Origin: Bacillus sp. SD075
GTDB taxonomy: Bacteria; Bacillota; Bacilli; Bacillales; DSM-1321
DNA: 64,000 nucleotides
Reading direction: 5' to 3'
Assembly: GCF_017355165.1 (NCBI RefSeq)
Contig: NZ_JADILK010000009.1
Coordinates: 62,001-126,000 of the forward strand
Position numbers and translations under genes: made by a program. Positions 8,578-17,948 of this stretch are shown here, one piece after another. Below the pieces are notes generated by a model. It saw nothing but the letters and a program-made list of their open reading frames with translations, did no database searches and had not been told where the DNA came from. How positions within the stretch are numbered: the first letter of the stretch is position 1; each line of letters starts with the position of its first letter.

Positions 8578-9966
8578 TTATCCAGAAATCTCATCATCGG
8601 TTTTAACATCCAATGGTGTTCGTTTATCCATTTTCAGCATGTAATAACTTACCACAACCAAGGCTAGGAAAACGATTCCGACGACCAAGGAAATCCGGGT
8701 ACTCGGATTGAACCACATACCGACCAGCACCATCAGCAAAAAGGCTATTGTCGCATAGTTACTGTAAGGGGCCAACGGCATTTTGAACGGATGCTTCTCC
8801 ATTTCAGCGGCATTTACCTTTCTGAATTTAAGCTCACTGATCAGTAAGACAAACCATGGAATCATCCCGGGCAATACACTCGCACTGTACACATAAAGGA
8901 ATAATTGCGGCGGTGCAAGGTAATTCAGGATAACCCCGATGCCTAATCCTAATAGTACAGCGATCGTACAATATGCCGGAACTCCATTTTTAGATACTTT
9001 TGCAAAGATTTTCGGTGCTTGGCCATTCAATGCCAGTGTGTAAAGCATACGCCCTGCACTGAAAATACCACTGTTGCATCCAGACATTGCCGCAGTGATT
9101 ACGACAAAGTTAATGATGCCTGCCGCCGCAGTGATACCGACTTTAGCAAAGGTTGAAACGAATGGACTTCCGATATCATCCAGTTTATCCCAAGGATAAA
9201 CCGTCACGATGACGAATATGGCACCAATATAGAAAATTAAAATGCGCCATATGATTGATTTAATCGCTGTTGTTACGGTCTTCGTTGGATTTTTCGCTTC
9301 TCCGGCTGTGATGCCGATAAGCTCAACTCCTTGATAGGAAGCCACGACAAGCGAAAGCGCAAAGAAGAATCCTGTCCATCCTCCCGTAAAGAAGCCTCCA
9401 TTTGCCCATAGATTCGATAATCCAATCGCATCTCCGCCATTCCCAATTCCAAAGAAGATAAGGCCTAGGCCGGCAATGATCATCAATACAATCGTTATGA
9501 TTTTTATAAGCGCAAACCAGAATTCAAATTCCCCGAAGGATTTTACGGAAATGAGGTTGGCAGCCCCCAAGATGATCATGGCCACCACACCTGGTACCCA
9601 CGCCGGTAACTCCGGGAACCAATATTGCATATACAGCCCAACCGCGATGATTTCGGACATTCCGACGATTACCCATTGAAACCAATTGCTCCAAGCTGTC
9701 ATATAACCTGCCAAAGGATGTATATAACTGCTTGCAAAGGTTGCAAAAGAACCTGTAGTCGGTTCTAAATATAGCATCTCACCCATAGAACGCATGATGA
9801 AAAATATAAAAATACCTGCGATGGCATAAGCAAGCATTACAGAGGGCCCGGTCCATTTGATCGTGCTAGCCGACCCCATGAATAACCCGACACCGATGGT
9901 TCCGCCCAAAGCTATCATTTGAATATGACGTGCTTCCAGCCCTCTCTTTAATTCCTTGTTTGACAT
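8578..9966 (-). CDS. Amino-acid permease, APC superfamily (AAT family)
   Basis: Twelve-segment amino acid:proton symporter, 462 aa from the ATG at 9966 (GGGGGAG six bases upstream; an upstream ATG at 9996 has no site). The family signature is clear at the N-terminus: [20 protein letters not shown], then [10 protein letters not shown] and the [12 protein letters not shown] block of transmembrane segment 3. The central GEAKNP and [13 protein letters not shown] motifs are intact. A close paralog with the same motifs lies at 31900-33294. Substrate cannot be read from the sequence; relatives carry proline, lysine, GABA, histidine or S-methylmethionine. A CodY-like element and a 20-bp palindrome lie upstream. 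Confidence 0.88.
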   Translation of the reverse strand: MSNKELKRGLEARHIQMIALGGTIGVGLFMGSASTIKWTGPSVMLAYAIAGIFIFFIMRSMGEMLYLEPTTGSFATFASSYIHPLAGYMTAWSNWFQWVIVGMSEIIAVGLYMQYWFPELPAWVPGVVAMIILGAANLISVKSFGEFEFWFALIKIITIVLMIIAGLGLIFFGIGNGGDAIGLSNLWANGGFFTGGWTGFFFALSLVVASYQGVELIGITAGEAKNPTKTVTTAIKSIIWRILIFYIGAIFVIVTVYPWDKLDDIGSPFVSTFAKVGITAAAGIINFVVITAAMSGCNSGIFSAGRMLYTLALNGQAPKIFAKVSKNGVPAYCTIAVLLGLGIGVILNYLAPPQLFLYVYSASVLPGMIPWFVLLISELKFRKVNAAEMEKHPFKMPLAPYSNYATIAFLLMVLVGMWFNPSTRISLVVGIVFLALVVVSYYMLKMDKRTPLDVKTDDEISG

Positions 9967-10110
9967 GATAAACTCCCCCAGGTGCAATATCGGCAATGCT
10001 TTTCTATCCTTACCACGAATGGCTCTCCATTCATTATTGCGGTTAGAAATGCTTTATCGTAATAAATATTACATAACACTTCAATTTTCTTTTCTTATCT
10101 TATAATAGTA

Positions 10111-10140
10111 AATATTCTGTAAAAATACAATTGTATTTTT
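10111..10140. promoter_or_regulatory. CodY-like box next to a 20-bp palindrome
   Basis: AATATTCTGTAAAAA (10111-10125) differs from the CodY consensus AATTTTCWGAAAATT at three or four positions. It runs directly into a perfect 20-bp palindrome at 10121-10140 centred on CAATTG. Both lie about 150 bases upstream of the permease start at 9966. CodY control would fit an amino-acid permease. The surrounding 9967-10421 is AT-rich and shows no gene. Confidence 0.4.
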
Positions 10141-10421
10141 CAAATAAACAGTTGCCAAATATATCTTGGCAATATCCCCAATCTAAAAATATCATTTTAA
10201 AAAAATGATGATCAGTATTTCATAATAGTTATAATTCAAAATGAATAGAAAACAATAACTAGTGCTTAAACCTTTGCAAGTAACGTTCCTTATAAAATCG
10301 CCTATAATGCCTGTTTCCCCTCAAAAAATTTGTTGACCTCCCGAATAATAGATGATAGAATTCCAATATTATTTTATAAGTATAATGAATGATCCAGCAG
10401 TGGAAGATTATCACTGACTGA

Positions 10422-10562
10422 CATTCCTTCACAACCGCATACAAGCAAGCGATGAATGCTATGGATGACACTATAGCAGGAGCAGCTTCTGGAGAGACTG
10501 CACAAGATGCAGCGCCGAAGGATTCACAATCTCAGGCAAAAGGACAGAAGAGTAACGAATGA
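10422..10562 (+). pseudogene. C-terminal remnant of a small protein
   Basis: Frame open from 10422 to TGA at 10562, encoding a Gln/Ala/Asp/Lys-rich tail (AMDDTIAGAASGETAQDAAP). The in-frame ATG at 10452 has no Shine-Dalgarno site. A strong terminator follows at once (10587-10616), so this looks like the 3' end of a once-functional gene whose 5' part has been lost. Alternatively it is a 36-aa gene with poor initiation. Family unknown. Confidence 0.35.
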
Positions 10563-10586
10563 TAGATTGTTATTCTGAACCCTTTA

Positions 10587-10616
10587 AGAGATTGGTATTA
10601 TCCAATCTCTTTTTTT
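10587..10616 (+). terminator. Rho-independent terminator after the remnant
   Basis: AGAGATTGG and CCAATCTCT pair around a six-base loop and are followed by six T residues. Confidence 0.85.
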
Positions 10617-10761
10617 ATTGTCCATTTTGTGATTGGACTAAAAACAACAACGTTAAAACCAATGGGAAAGGCAGGCTGGGCGAAAAAATCACCTCCCTCT
10701 CCAAGACCATGCAAGTTGAAATCATTCACTACCAAGACTATTAAAGACGGGGGAGTTCGAA

Positions 10762-12102
10762 TTGGCTAAACAGGAATTAAAAAGAGATTTAAAAAATCGA
10801 CATGTACAATTGATTGCAATAGGAGGAACCATTGGCACCGGTTTATTTTTAGGTTCCGGAAGAGCCATACAATTGGCAGGACCTTCCATTATATTTTCCT
10901 ATCTGATAATAGGGATTGCCTTGTTTTTTGTGATGAGGGCCCTAGGGGAATTGCTCTTATCCAATGCAGGATATGCATCATTCACTGAATTCGCAACCGA
11001 ATATGTCGGTCCATGGGCTGGCTTCGTGACAGGTTGGACATATTGGTTTTGTTGGATCATGACCGCAATGGCCGACATCATAGCTGTCGGTGTCTATATA
11101 CAATATTGGTTTGATGTCCCTCAATGGATTCCGGCACTAATATGCCTGGTCATTCTGTTAGGATTGAACCTATTGACCGTTAAGATATTTGGCGAATTGG
11201 AATTCTGGTTTGCCCTCATTAAAGTAATCACGATCATCACCTTGATCATCGTAGGCATCTTTCTTTTGATCATCGGTTTCAATACCCATACCGGAACTGT
11301 TTCCCTTACGAACCTATGGAATCATGGTGGCCTGTTCCCCAATGGCATTTCCGGATTCCTATTATCTTTACAGTTGGTCGTCTTTTCATTTGTCGGTGTC
11401 GAATTGGTCGGGGTATCCGCAGCAGAAACGGCGAACCCGAGAAAGAACATTCCATCTGCCATCAATAAAATCCCTGTCCGGATTTTACTTTTCTATGTTG
11501 GTGCCATATTCGTCATTCTCTGCGTCAACCCATGGACACAACTGGATGCCACGAGCAGCCCATTTGTAGAGGTCTTTGCATTAATCGGAATTCCAGTTGC
11601 AGCAGGGATCATTAACTTTGTCGTTTTGACATCCGCTGCTTCAGCATGCAACAGCGGTTTATTTTCAACAAGCCGAATACTCTATACATTAAGCAGGAAT
11701 GGCGAAGCCCCTGCTAAGCTTGAAACATTAAATAAGCAGGCTGTTCCGAGCAATGCCTTATTAACATCTACAATCGTTGTATCAATAGGGGCATTATTAA
11801 GCAAGCTGATACCGGAACAGGCATTTACCGTCGTGACGACCATCAGTGCCATCTGTTTCATATGGGTATGGGGCATTATCTTGATCTCCCATATCAAGTA
11901 TTCAAAAACAAGGCCTGACCTAAGAGCAGAATCGACTTTCAAGGCTCCTTTTACCCCCTTTGTCAATTACGTCATTTTAGGATTATTCCTGTTCATCCTT
12001 ATTGTTATGCTATTCGCTGAAACTACACGACTATCACTGCTCTTGACCCCAATTTGGTTCATACTCTTGGTGATACTATATAACTACCGAAAAAAAAGAT
12101 AG
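10762..12102 (+). CDS. Amino-acid permease of the CycA/AapA type (D-Ala/D-Ser/Gly)
   Basis: 446-aa APC-superfamily symporter. Start is a TTG at 10762 with GGGGGAG six bases upstream. It follows the E. coli CycA sequence closely in landmark regions: NRHVQLIAIGGTIGTGLFLG, MRALGELLLSN, GWTYWFCWIMTAMADI and FVVLTSAASACNSG. CycA and the Bacillus AapA carry D-alanine, D-serine, glycine and cycloserine. That substrate set is a reasonable but unproven inference. Twelve membrane segments are expected. It is a single-gene unit, preceded by the terminator at 10587 and followed by its own. It is clearly distinct from the two other permeases in this window, which are much closer to each other. Confidence 0.87.
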   Translation: MAKQELKRDLKNRHVQLIAIGGTIGTGLFLGSGRAIQLAGPSIIFSYLIIGIALFFVMRALGELLLSNAGYASFTEFATEYVGPWAGFVTGWTYWFCWIMTAMADIIAVGVYIQYWFDVPQWIPALICLVILLGLNLLTVKIFGELEFWFALIKVITIITLIIVGIFLLIIGFNTHTGTVSLTNLWNHGGLFPNGISGFLLSLQLVVFSFVGVELVGVSAAETANPRKNIPSAINKIPVRILLFYVGAIFVILCVNPWTQLDATSSPFVEVFALIGIPVAAGIINFVVLTSAASACNSGLFSTSRILYTLSRNGEAPAKLETLNKQAVPSNALLTSTIVVSIGALLSKLIPEQAFTVVTTISAICFIWVWGIILISHIKYSKTRPDLRAESTFKAPFTPFVNYVILGLFLFILIVMLFAETTRLSLLLTPIWFILLVILYNYRKKR

Positions 12103-12113
12103 CTATTGCAAGT

Positions 12114-12146
12114 AAAGCCTTGAACTCAATATGAATTCAAGGCTTT
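12114..12146 (+). terminator. Terminator of the CycA-like permease gene
   Basis: Perfect 11-bp stem AAAGCCTTGAA / TTCAAGGCTTT. The T tract is short, so it may be weak or act bidirectionally. Confidence 0.65.
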
Positions 12147-12311
12147 ATCCGTTTTATGAAACACGACAGGGTTCGGCTGTCTGTGCATTGTTGCTAAAAT
12201 ATATTAGGCAACTGCATTAAATTTTATATCAAAATAGTGTAAGCTAATATATATTATCGGACCTTCTTAGAAAGTTAATCAATCATGTATGAATATTTCA
12301 TCCCGGTTTTG

Positions 12312-12361
12312 GTCCACCCATCCATCAGTGGCATCGAAGAATAGACCCCCATTGGTGGACG
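12312..12361. promoter_or_regulatory. Inverted repeat upstream of the DUF3311/symporter operon
   Basis: GTCCACC (12312-12318 region) and GGTGGAC (12354-12361 region) are inverted across about 35 bases, just before the ribosome site of the DUF3311 gene. They could form a leader stem or be two half-sites of an operator. The rest of 12147-12394 shows only AT-rich promoter-like sequence. Confidence 0.35.
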
Positions 12362-12394
12362 TTTCACTTTATTTAAAACGGAGGGGTTTGTTTA

Positions 12395-12595
12395 ATGAAG
12401 ATTATATATATTCTTACTTTAGTTCCTTTTATAGGCATACTAGGATTTGTACCTTTTGTTAATAGAATAGAACCATATGTATTAGGGATGCCTTTCAATA
12501 TGTTCTGGATGGCTATGTGGGTGGTCCTTACCTCTGCCATACTGGGCATCATGTATAAACTGGATCCCAGGAATCGGGAAGGTGACCAGGAATGA
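12395..12595 (+). CDS. DUF3311 small membrane protein, partner of the symporter
   Basis: 66 aa with two hydrophobic segments (about residues 3-20 and 33-55) and a short charged tail. It belongs to the DUF3311 group (YhjC-like) of proteins encoded directly before sodium:solute symporters, where they are thought to be a small accessory subunit as in the acetate and pantothenate carriers. The stop overlaps the symporter start as ATGA (12592-12595), so translation is coupled. Shine-Dalgarno GGAGGGG eight bases before the ATG. Family call is firm; accessory role is inferred from coupling. Confidence 0.8.
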   Translation: MKIIYILTLVPFIGILGFVPFVNRIEPYVLGMPFNMFWMAMWVVLTSAILGIMYKLDPRNREGDQE

Positions 12596-14070
12596 ATATT
12601 GCTCTCTTAATCATTTTAGCATTTTTACTTCTAGCGATATTTTTAGGAATACGCTCTTCAAAAGGAAAAGATATGGACTTGGAACAATGGACGGTGGGCG
12701 GACGTGGTTTTGGTGCGATTTTCGTCTTTCTGCTGATGGCCGGGGAAATCTATACGACCTTCTCCTTCCTTGGCGGCAGCGGCTGGGCTTATGACAAGGG
12801 CGCCCCTGCTCTATATGTTCTAATTTACATTACTTTGTCTTACGTATTATCCTATTGGCTCCTACCGGAAATATGGAGATATGCCAAAGAAAATAAACTG
12901 ATGTCTCAATCCGATTTCTTTGTAAGCAAATATAAGAGTCCTAGTTTAGGAATTTTGGCGGCGCTTGTCGGTGTGGTATCGATGATTCCAGTGATTGTCG
13001 TACAGCTGAAAGGATTGGGGATCATTGTCTCAGAAGCATCTTATGGTGCCATCTCAATGTCTGAGGCAGTTTGGATGGGGGCAATCAGCCTTACCATTTA
13101 TGTGATGATCTCCGGTATACACGGTTCAGTTTGGACAGCGGTCATTAAGGATATTATGATGGTCGCCATAATAGGATTCTTAGGGATTTATCTGCCGATT
13201 CATTACTTTGGCGGATTTCAGCCTATGTTTGAAGCAATTGATGCGGTCAAGCCTGGTTTTCTAAAGTTCCCTGATCAGGGACTTAGCGTATCATGGTTTA
13301 TCTCCACGGTAATATTGCTCGTATTCGGTTTCTATATGTGGCCCCAAGTTTTCAGCGCTGTTTATTCAGCACGCAGTGGCAAGGTATTTCGAAAAAATGC
13401 CATCATCAGCCCTTTATATACACTCATGCTGTTATTCGTCTTTTTCGTTGGTTTTACTGCTATATTGAAAGTGCCCGGACTCGTTGGAGCGGATGCAGAC
13501 CTCTCATTGCTGCGCCTTTCAATCGAGACCTTTGATCCATGGTTTATAGGCATAATCGGCGGCGCTGGATTGTTGACCGCATTGGTGCCGGGATCCATGC
13601 TTTTGATGAGCGTCGCTACACTGCTTGCGAAAAACGTCTACAAGGAATTTGCACCTGCAGTATCCGATCGCCACGTTGTACGATTGGCAAAGTTCCTTGT
13701 TCCAGTCATTGCCCTTATAGCCGTCTACTTCACCTTGAACGGCGGCGAAACGATGTCAGCATTAATCCTTATGGGATACAGTCTCATCACACAGCTTTTT
13801 CCGTCCCTTCTCTTTAGTCTGACCAGGAATAATCCGATCAATAAATTTGGCGCAATCGCCGGCATCATCACAGGATTGGCCATCGTAATCTGCATTACAC
13901 TCAGTCATTCGACAATAGGGACCTTGTTTCCATCCTTGCCGCAAGCCGCGAAAGATTTGAATGTGGGAATCATCGCATTGGCAGTCAATTTCATTGTGAT
14001 GATCACAGTAAGTTTTGCTTTCAGAAAGCACGCGATTCAGTTGGAACCTAAAACCGTTAGCGATATATGA
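12592..14070 (+). CDS. Sodium:solute symporter (SSS family, YhjB-like)
   Basis: 492-aa integral membrane carrier with about thirteen hydrophobic segments. It opens with a membrane helix and the run EQWTVGGRGFG, the typical SSS N-terminal block (R-x-x-x-x-WTVGGR in relatives), then FSFLGGSGWAYDKGAP. It is coupled by an ATGA overlap to the DUF3311 gene, an arrangement seen for B. subtilis yhjC-yhjB. Likely carries a small organic acid or vitamin with Na+. Substrate cannot be assigned from sequence. Terminator follows at 14124. Confidence 0.85.
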   Translation: MNIALLIILAFLLLAIFLGIRSSKGKDMDLEQWTVGGRGFGAIFVFLLMAGEIYTTFSFLGGSGWAYDKGAPALYVLIYITLSYVLSYWLLPEIWRYAKENKLMSQSDFFVSKYKSPSLGILAALVGVVSMIPVIVVQLKGLGIIVSEASYGAISMSEAVWMGAISLTIYVMISGIHGSVWTAVIKDIMMVAIIGFLGIYLPIHYFGGFQPMFEAIDAVKPGFLKFPDQGLSVSWFISTVILLVFGFYMWPQVFSAVYSARSGKVFRKNAIISPLYTLMLLFVFFVGFTAILKVPGLVGADADLSLLRLSIETFDPWFIGIIGGAGLLTALVPGSMLLMSVATLLAKNVYKEFAPAVSDRHVVRLAKFLVPVIALIAVYFTLNGGETMSALILMGYSLITQLFPSLLFSLTRNNPINKFGAIAGIITGLAIVICITLSHSTIGTLFPSLPQAAKDLNVGIIALAVNFIVMITVSFAFRKHAIQLEPKTVSDI

Positions 14071-14123
14071 AGCACTCTCTGATGCTGGTTATTTTGGATA
14101 GGGAAACATTAGAAGAACATCGA

Positions 14124-14149
14124 AAGGCTCAGTCAAGAGACTGAGCCTT
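14124..14149 (+). terminator. Terminator of the symporter operon
   Basis: AAGGCTCAGTC and GACTGAGCCTT form an 11-bp perfect stem with an AAGA loop, followed by a short T-rich stretch. Confidence 0.8.
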
Positions 14150-14242
14150 CCTTATTATCGACATCCAAAGCCATGATTCCCCATTTCTTAAGAGTGACTA
14201 TAGAAAGTTAATAGCAGACAAAAAACTATGTCCCATAATAAA

Positions 14243-14449
14243 CTAGTCTTTTTTGTTTATCATCCTATCCCCTATTTTAAGTAATAAATACAACGAAAAA
14301 ATAATCATCAAGGTTCGGGCCACTACCAGACCATCAATAGCTAATGCATATCCTTTAGGTATTAATAATTTAGGGTTTAAGCAAAAAGTAATCGATATCA
14401 CGAAAGTTATTAAAATCAGGATAAAACCAAACTGAGATCTATTTGACAT
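14243..14449 (-). CDS. Small two-helix membrane protein, unknown function
   Basis: 68 aa from the ATG at 14449, which has GGCGG seven bases upstream; a second ATG two codons earlier is too close to that site. Two hydrophobic segments (about residues 8-26 and 40-58) are separated by a short loop with proline and lysine, and the tail is charged (DRMINKKD). No family recognised. It is a lone gene convergent with the symporter operon. Confidence 0.5.
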   Translation of the reverse strand: MSNRSQFGFILILITFVISITFCLNPKLLIPKGYALAIDGLVVARTLMIIFSLYLLLKIGDRMINKKD

Positions 14450-14654
14450 GAACATTCCGCCTTATATTATGTATTTTACAAAAATAGCATCTTTTTCCGG
14501 GAATAACCTACACTTATTAGCATTGGGGAGATCTCCGTTGCAAAAAACAAAATAAATAGCCACCCCAATAAAGAATGACTATATATCATGAAATATGAGC
14601 TTTCACAGTCAGCAGATAAAATGCATCGTATTGCTTCCAAGACAACAAAAAATA

Positions 14655-14725
14655 CGCTTTCAGGAGGTTCGGGCTTTTAATTGGGAGTTTGGAGCAAATA
14701 CTCGTGAGTTTGACTCGTCAGTTTC
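14655..14725. repeat. Array of 21-bp units, copy 2
   Basis: On the minus strand AACTCACGAGTA, AACTCCCAATTA and a weaker ACCTCCTGAAAG recur at 21-base spacing, preceded by an imperfect AACTGACGAGTC unit. Same core as at 8453-8509 and 59455-59500. The rest of 14456-14759 is AT-rich; I see no gene in it. Confidence 0.55.
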
Positions 14726-14759
14726 ATGCCTGTTTAACCTCCCTTTTTACCCCGTACCT

Positions 14760-16244
14760 TCAGTAATCCACTAAAGCCTTCCTGCAATCATTCAAAGCTT
14801 TGACCATTTCCTTATATTCCTGCAACTCTTGTTCCAGTTTTTGTTTTCTATCCATAATCATCCTCGTAACCTCTTTCGGACTGGGCCCGCCTTGAATGCT
14901 TCTAATCTCCACAAAATATTCGGGAGAGATTATTTTTTCCCATTCATCTTCTGCTAAATTCACTGAAACGAATTCATTGATAATCTTGTTGATTTCTTTT
15001 GTTTCCCAATCATATAGCTCTTTCCCTTCACTAATCGACCTTTTTGCAATATGACTGGCTATGGTATGGGCTTTTCTAAATGATATTTCGTAATCTCTTG
15101 ATAGGGTATCCGCTAATTCAGTAATCGTTATACTGGATTTTGCGGCCATCTTCTTTGTATGTTCTTCATTTACTTTCAAAGTCGATATGACGGCATACAT
15201 AAGTTTCATGACACGTCCTGCATTCGAAAAAGCCCGATATAAATGCGGCTGTAAATCATCCTCCGTATCGACGATATCACCGAATGGTGTATTGTGGATC
15301 ATATTCATTGCAGCAAGTGCATCACCATAGGAACTGCTTGCAATCGAACGGGAATGTTCAATTGAGACTGGATTTCTTTTTTGCGGCATGATGCTGCTCA
15401 CTTGTACATAGGGATCCGCCACATGAAATGTACCAAACTCCCTAGTCACATGCTGCAGGAAATCTTGAATCCATCTTCCAGTATTGACCATGCACGTCAT
15501 GATGGCAGTTGCGGTTTCCAATAAATAATCTGCCCCGCCTATCGAGTCATAGGAATTCTCAATCACCGAATCAAATCCAAGCAGTTCGGCAGTACGGTCC
15601 CTGCTGATCGGAAAACCGGTAGTCGTTAATGCTGCGGCACCCAATGGGGATTGGTTGACCGTTCCATAGGCTGCCCATAACCTGCCAATATCCCTTTGAA
15701 GCACATCATAAATGGCTAAAAAGTAATGTCCTATCGTAGTTGGTTGAGCCGGTTGGGTATGCGTGTAACCTGTAATATAGGTTTCTGTATGTTTTTCAGC
15801 CTGCACCAAGAATGCCTCACTCAAATGGGTTGCATAGCCAATCAATTGGAGCAGATGACCTCTCAAAACAAGTCGGTACATTGCAACTCCCATATCATTA
15901 CGACTGCGGCCGATATGAATCTTCCCTGCAAGTTCATGACCGATTTCCTCACCGACTTTTGCCTCCATCATGAAAAATAAGTCTTCGAATTGGGGCTGAT
16001 AGGTCAACCGCGCGAGATCTGTTTGGGCCACTTTCCGAATCCCATCAAGCATGATTTTCGCCTCTTCATCTTTAATGATCTTTTGTTCCGAAAGCATGAT
16101 GACATGTGCCCGGTGAATATCGAACATAGCGTGAAATAAGTAATCTCTTTGATCATTAAAAACAGGCATCAGAAGTTCTTCTGCATATGTTTTTCCTGGA
16201 AAGGCAATACCTTCATTTTTGATAAATTCTTCAAGCCTGCTCAT
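14760..16244 (-). CDS. ArgH-like lyase of the aspartase/fumarase superfamily, probably not argininosuccinate lyase
   Basis: 494 aa, longer than the usual 455-470 of ArgH. Superfamily catalytic blocks are intact: HIGRSRND at 110-117, THTQPAQP at 161-168, and the flexible loop SSIMPQKRN at 283-291 with the catalytic serine and lysine. Such enzymes cleave a C-N bond of an N-succinyl compound and release fumarate. Two features argue against arginine synthesis: the N-terminus lacks the LWGGRF block of true ArgH, and the segment after the loop (GDIVDTEDDLQP) differs from the canonical KDLQEDKE. There is no argG next to it; instead it is the last gene of an importer operon. I infer a catabolic lyase for an imported N-succinyl, aminopolycarboxylate or amino-sugar conjugate. 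Shine-Dalgarno GGAGG seven bases before the ATG. Confidence 0.8.
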   Translation of the reverse strand: MSRLEEFIKNEGIAFPGKTYAEELLMPVFNDQRDYLFHAMFDIHRAHVIMLSEQKIIKDEEAKIMLDGIRKVAQTDLARLTYQPQFEDLFFMMEAKVGEEIGHELAGKIHIGRSRNDMGVAMYRLVLRGHLLQLIGYATHLSEAFLVQAEKHTETYITGYTHTQPAQPTTIGHYFLAIYDVLQRDIGRLWAAYGTVNQSPLGAAALTTTGFPISRDRTAELLGFDSVIENSYDSIGGADYLLETATAIMTCMVNTGRWIQDFLQHVTREFGTFHVADPYVQVSSIMPQKRNPVSIEHSRSIASSSYGDALAAMNMIHNTPFGDIVDTEDDLQPHLYRAFSNAGRVMKLMYAVISTLKVNEEHTKKMAAKSSITITELADTLSRDYEISFRKAHTIASHIAKRSISEGKELYDWETKEINKIINEFVSVNLAEDEWEKIISPEYFVEIRSIQGGPSPKEVTRMIMDRKQKLEQELQEYKEMVKALNDCRKALVDY

Positions 16245-16259
16245 CTTTGAACCTCCAAT

Positions 16260-17948
16260 TTATAAAGCTTTTTCCGCTTTGATTCCAAAAAACTTGTTCG
16301 AAATAAAGAGAACGATTACAATCAGCGTGATTTGAATCATCCCATAGGCAGCTGCCTGCCCCATATTGAACATCCGAAGCTGATTCATGATTTCAATGGA
16401 TATGGGCCTGTTTGAAATCGTGTACAACAGGACCGAGGTCGGGAATTCCCCCACAGATTCGATAAATGCCAATAATGTCCCTGATAAAACGCCAGGCATA
16501 ATAATCGGAAATATGACCTTTCTGAAGGTATAAAACCACTTTGCCCCCAAGTTTCTGGCTGCTTCTTCAATCGAATCATCCAGCTGTTCCAGAACGGCGT
16601 TAGTCGAACGGACAACGAGTGGAATATGTCTGATGAAATAGGCAAGTGGCAATATCCAAAATGTTCCTACCAATATTTGACCGAAAGAAAAAACGCTAGG
16701 TTCATTGAATGCGAATATCAAGTTCATCCCTATGACGGTTGCAGGCAATGCCCAAGGAATCATGACTAGAATATCAACAAAGCTTTTCCCGACGAATTTC
16801 CGTTTGACAAGTACATAGGACGCCAGGACCCCAAATACCAGATTCGCCGACGTTGCAATAACCGCCATCAGTAAGCTATTTCGTAACGGTTTGAAGATAT
16901 TGGGGTCTTCAAACAGAAGCCGGTAATTTTCCACATTAAATACTGTGGGATATGTTTGAAATGTCCAGGTTCCATCCGGCACAAGTGATAGCAATAGAAT
17001 CGTAAAGTGCGGTAAAAGCAGAATAATAACTCCGATGATACCTATTATGACCATCACCCATTTCATAATCGGGTTCTTCACTTCACTCCTGTGTGCCCCA
17101 ATTCCTTTCGAAGCCATGCGATAATCTTTCCTATTCTGATACCAACGCATGAATAATAGGAATGAAATCGAAACGATGGATAAAATGACGGATTGAGTAG
17201 CGGCAATTTCCATATCACCATTGATTTTTGAAAAATAAATTTGCAGGCTCAACACCCTGTAACCGCCAGCTAATAAAAACGGGGCACTGAAAGAAGCCAT
17301 TGATATCATGAAAACAAGTAAAGAAGCGGCAACGATGGCAGGTGTCAATAATGGAAATGTCACCTGCCAAAAAACCTTGAACTTATTTGCGCCTAAGTTA
17401 TAAGCGGCTTCTTCAAGTGACGGGTCTATTTTATTGATTGCAGCGGATACGGTCATATAAAAATAAACATACATTGTATAGGCATGCACGATAAGGATTC
17501 CCGATACCCCGCCAATTTTAAATGGAACTTTATCGAGACCAAACAGATCCTTGATGGCATTTGGAATTAATCCCGATTCACCATATAAAAACATAAAGGC
17601 CATGACCCCTACCAATGATGGAAGGACAATCGGCAAAATCGCTGCTGATGAAAAGAAGCTTCTGCCGGGAAAATCGTAACGATTAAAAATGAATGCGAGC
17701 GGAATGCCAATCAAGGCACTGACCAATACACTCAATAAGGATATATAAACGGAATTCCATAGAGCCTCTAAGTTCGTTTTCGATTCCTGTACGAAGAAGT
17801 CCTGATAATTTCCACTGGATATCGTTCCGTCTTTTTGCAGGCTTTCCATAAAGGTACTCAACGATGGGTAGAGTACATAAGCCACGAGCACCAATACAAC
17901 CGGTATAAGGAGCCAAACCGTCAATCTCGTATCACGGTTTTTAATCAT
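16260..17948 (-). CDS. Fused ABC transporter permease (Fe3+/2-aminoethylphosphonate/thiamine type)
   Basis: 562-aa inner-membrane protein formed by two permease domains in tandem (about residues 1-280 and 295-562), each with six segments and its own coupling motif: DPSLEEAAYNLGANKFK and DDSIEEAARNLGAKWFY. This fused layout is typical of FbpB, ThiP, AfuB and PhnU-type importers. Its ATG overlaps the stop of the ATPase gene as ATGA, so the two are translationally coupled. The lyase gene follows after 15 bases. Family gives no single substrate; members carry ferric ion, thiamine, phosphonates, hexose phosphates or polyamines. Confidence 0.88.
   Translation of the reverse strand: MIKNRDTRLTVWLLIPVVLVLVAYVLYPSLSTFMESLQKDGTISSGNYQDFFVQESKTNLEALWNSVYISLLSVLVSALIGIPLAFIFNRYDFPGRSFFSSAAILPIVLPSLVGVMAFMFLYGESGLIPNAIKDLFGLDKVPFKIGGVSGILIVHAYTMYVYFYMTVSAAINKIDPSLEEAAYNLGANKFKVFWQVTFPLLTPAIVAASLLVFMISMASFSAPFLLAGGYRVLSLQIYFSKINGDMEIAATQSVILSIVSISFLLFMRWYQNRKDYRMASKGIGAHRSEVKNPIMKWVMVIIGIIGVIILLLPHFTILLLSLVPDGTWTFQTYPTVFNVENYRLLFEDPNIFKPLRNSLLMAVIATSANLVFGVLASYVLVKRKFVGKSFVDILVMIPWALPATVIGMNLIFAFNEPSVFSFGQILVGTFWILPLAYFIRHIPLVVRSTNAVLEQLDDSIEEAARNLGAKWFYTFRKVIFPIIMPGVLSGTLLAFIESVGEFPTSVLLYTISNRPISIEIMNQLRMFNMGQAAAYGMIQITLIVIVLFISNKFFGIKAEKAL

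Noticed and set aside
10259..10471. Minus-strand frame of 70 codons in the gap before the CycA-like gene
   Set aside because: No ribosome site, unusual composition, and the opposite strand reads as a better-looking gene remnant ending at a terminator.
14760..16244. Assignment of the lyase gene as argH with an arginine operon
   Set aside because: No arginine genes nearby and N-terminal and loop segments differ from true ArgH.
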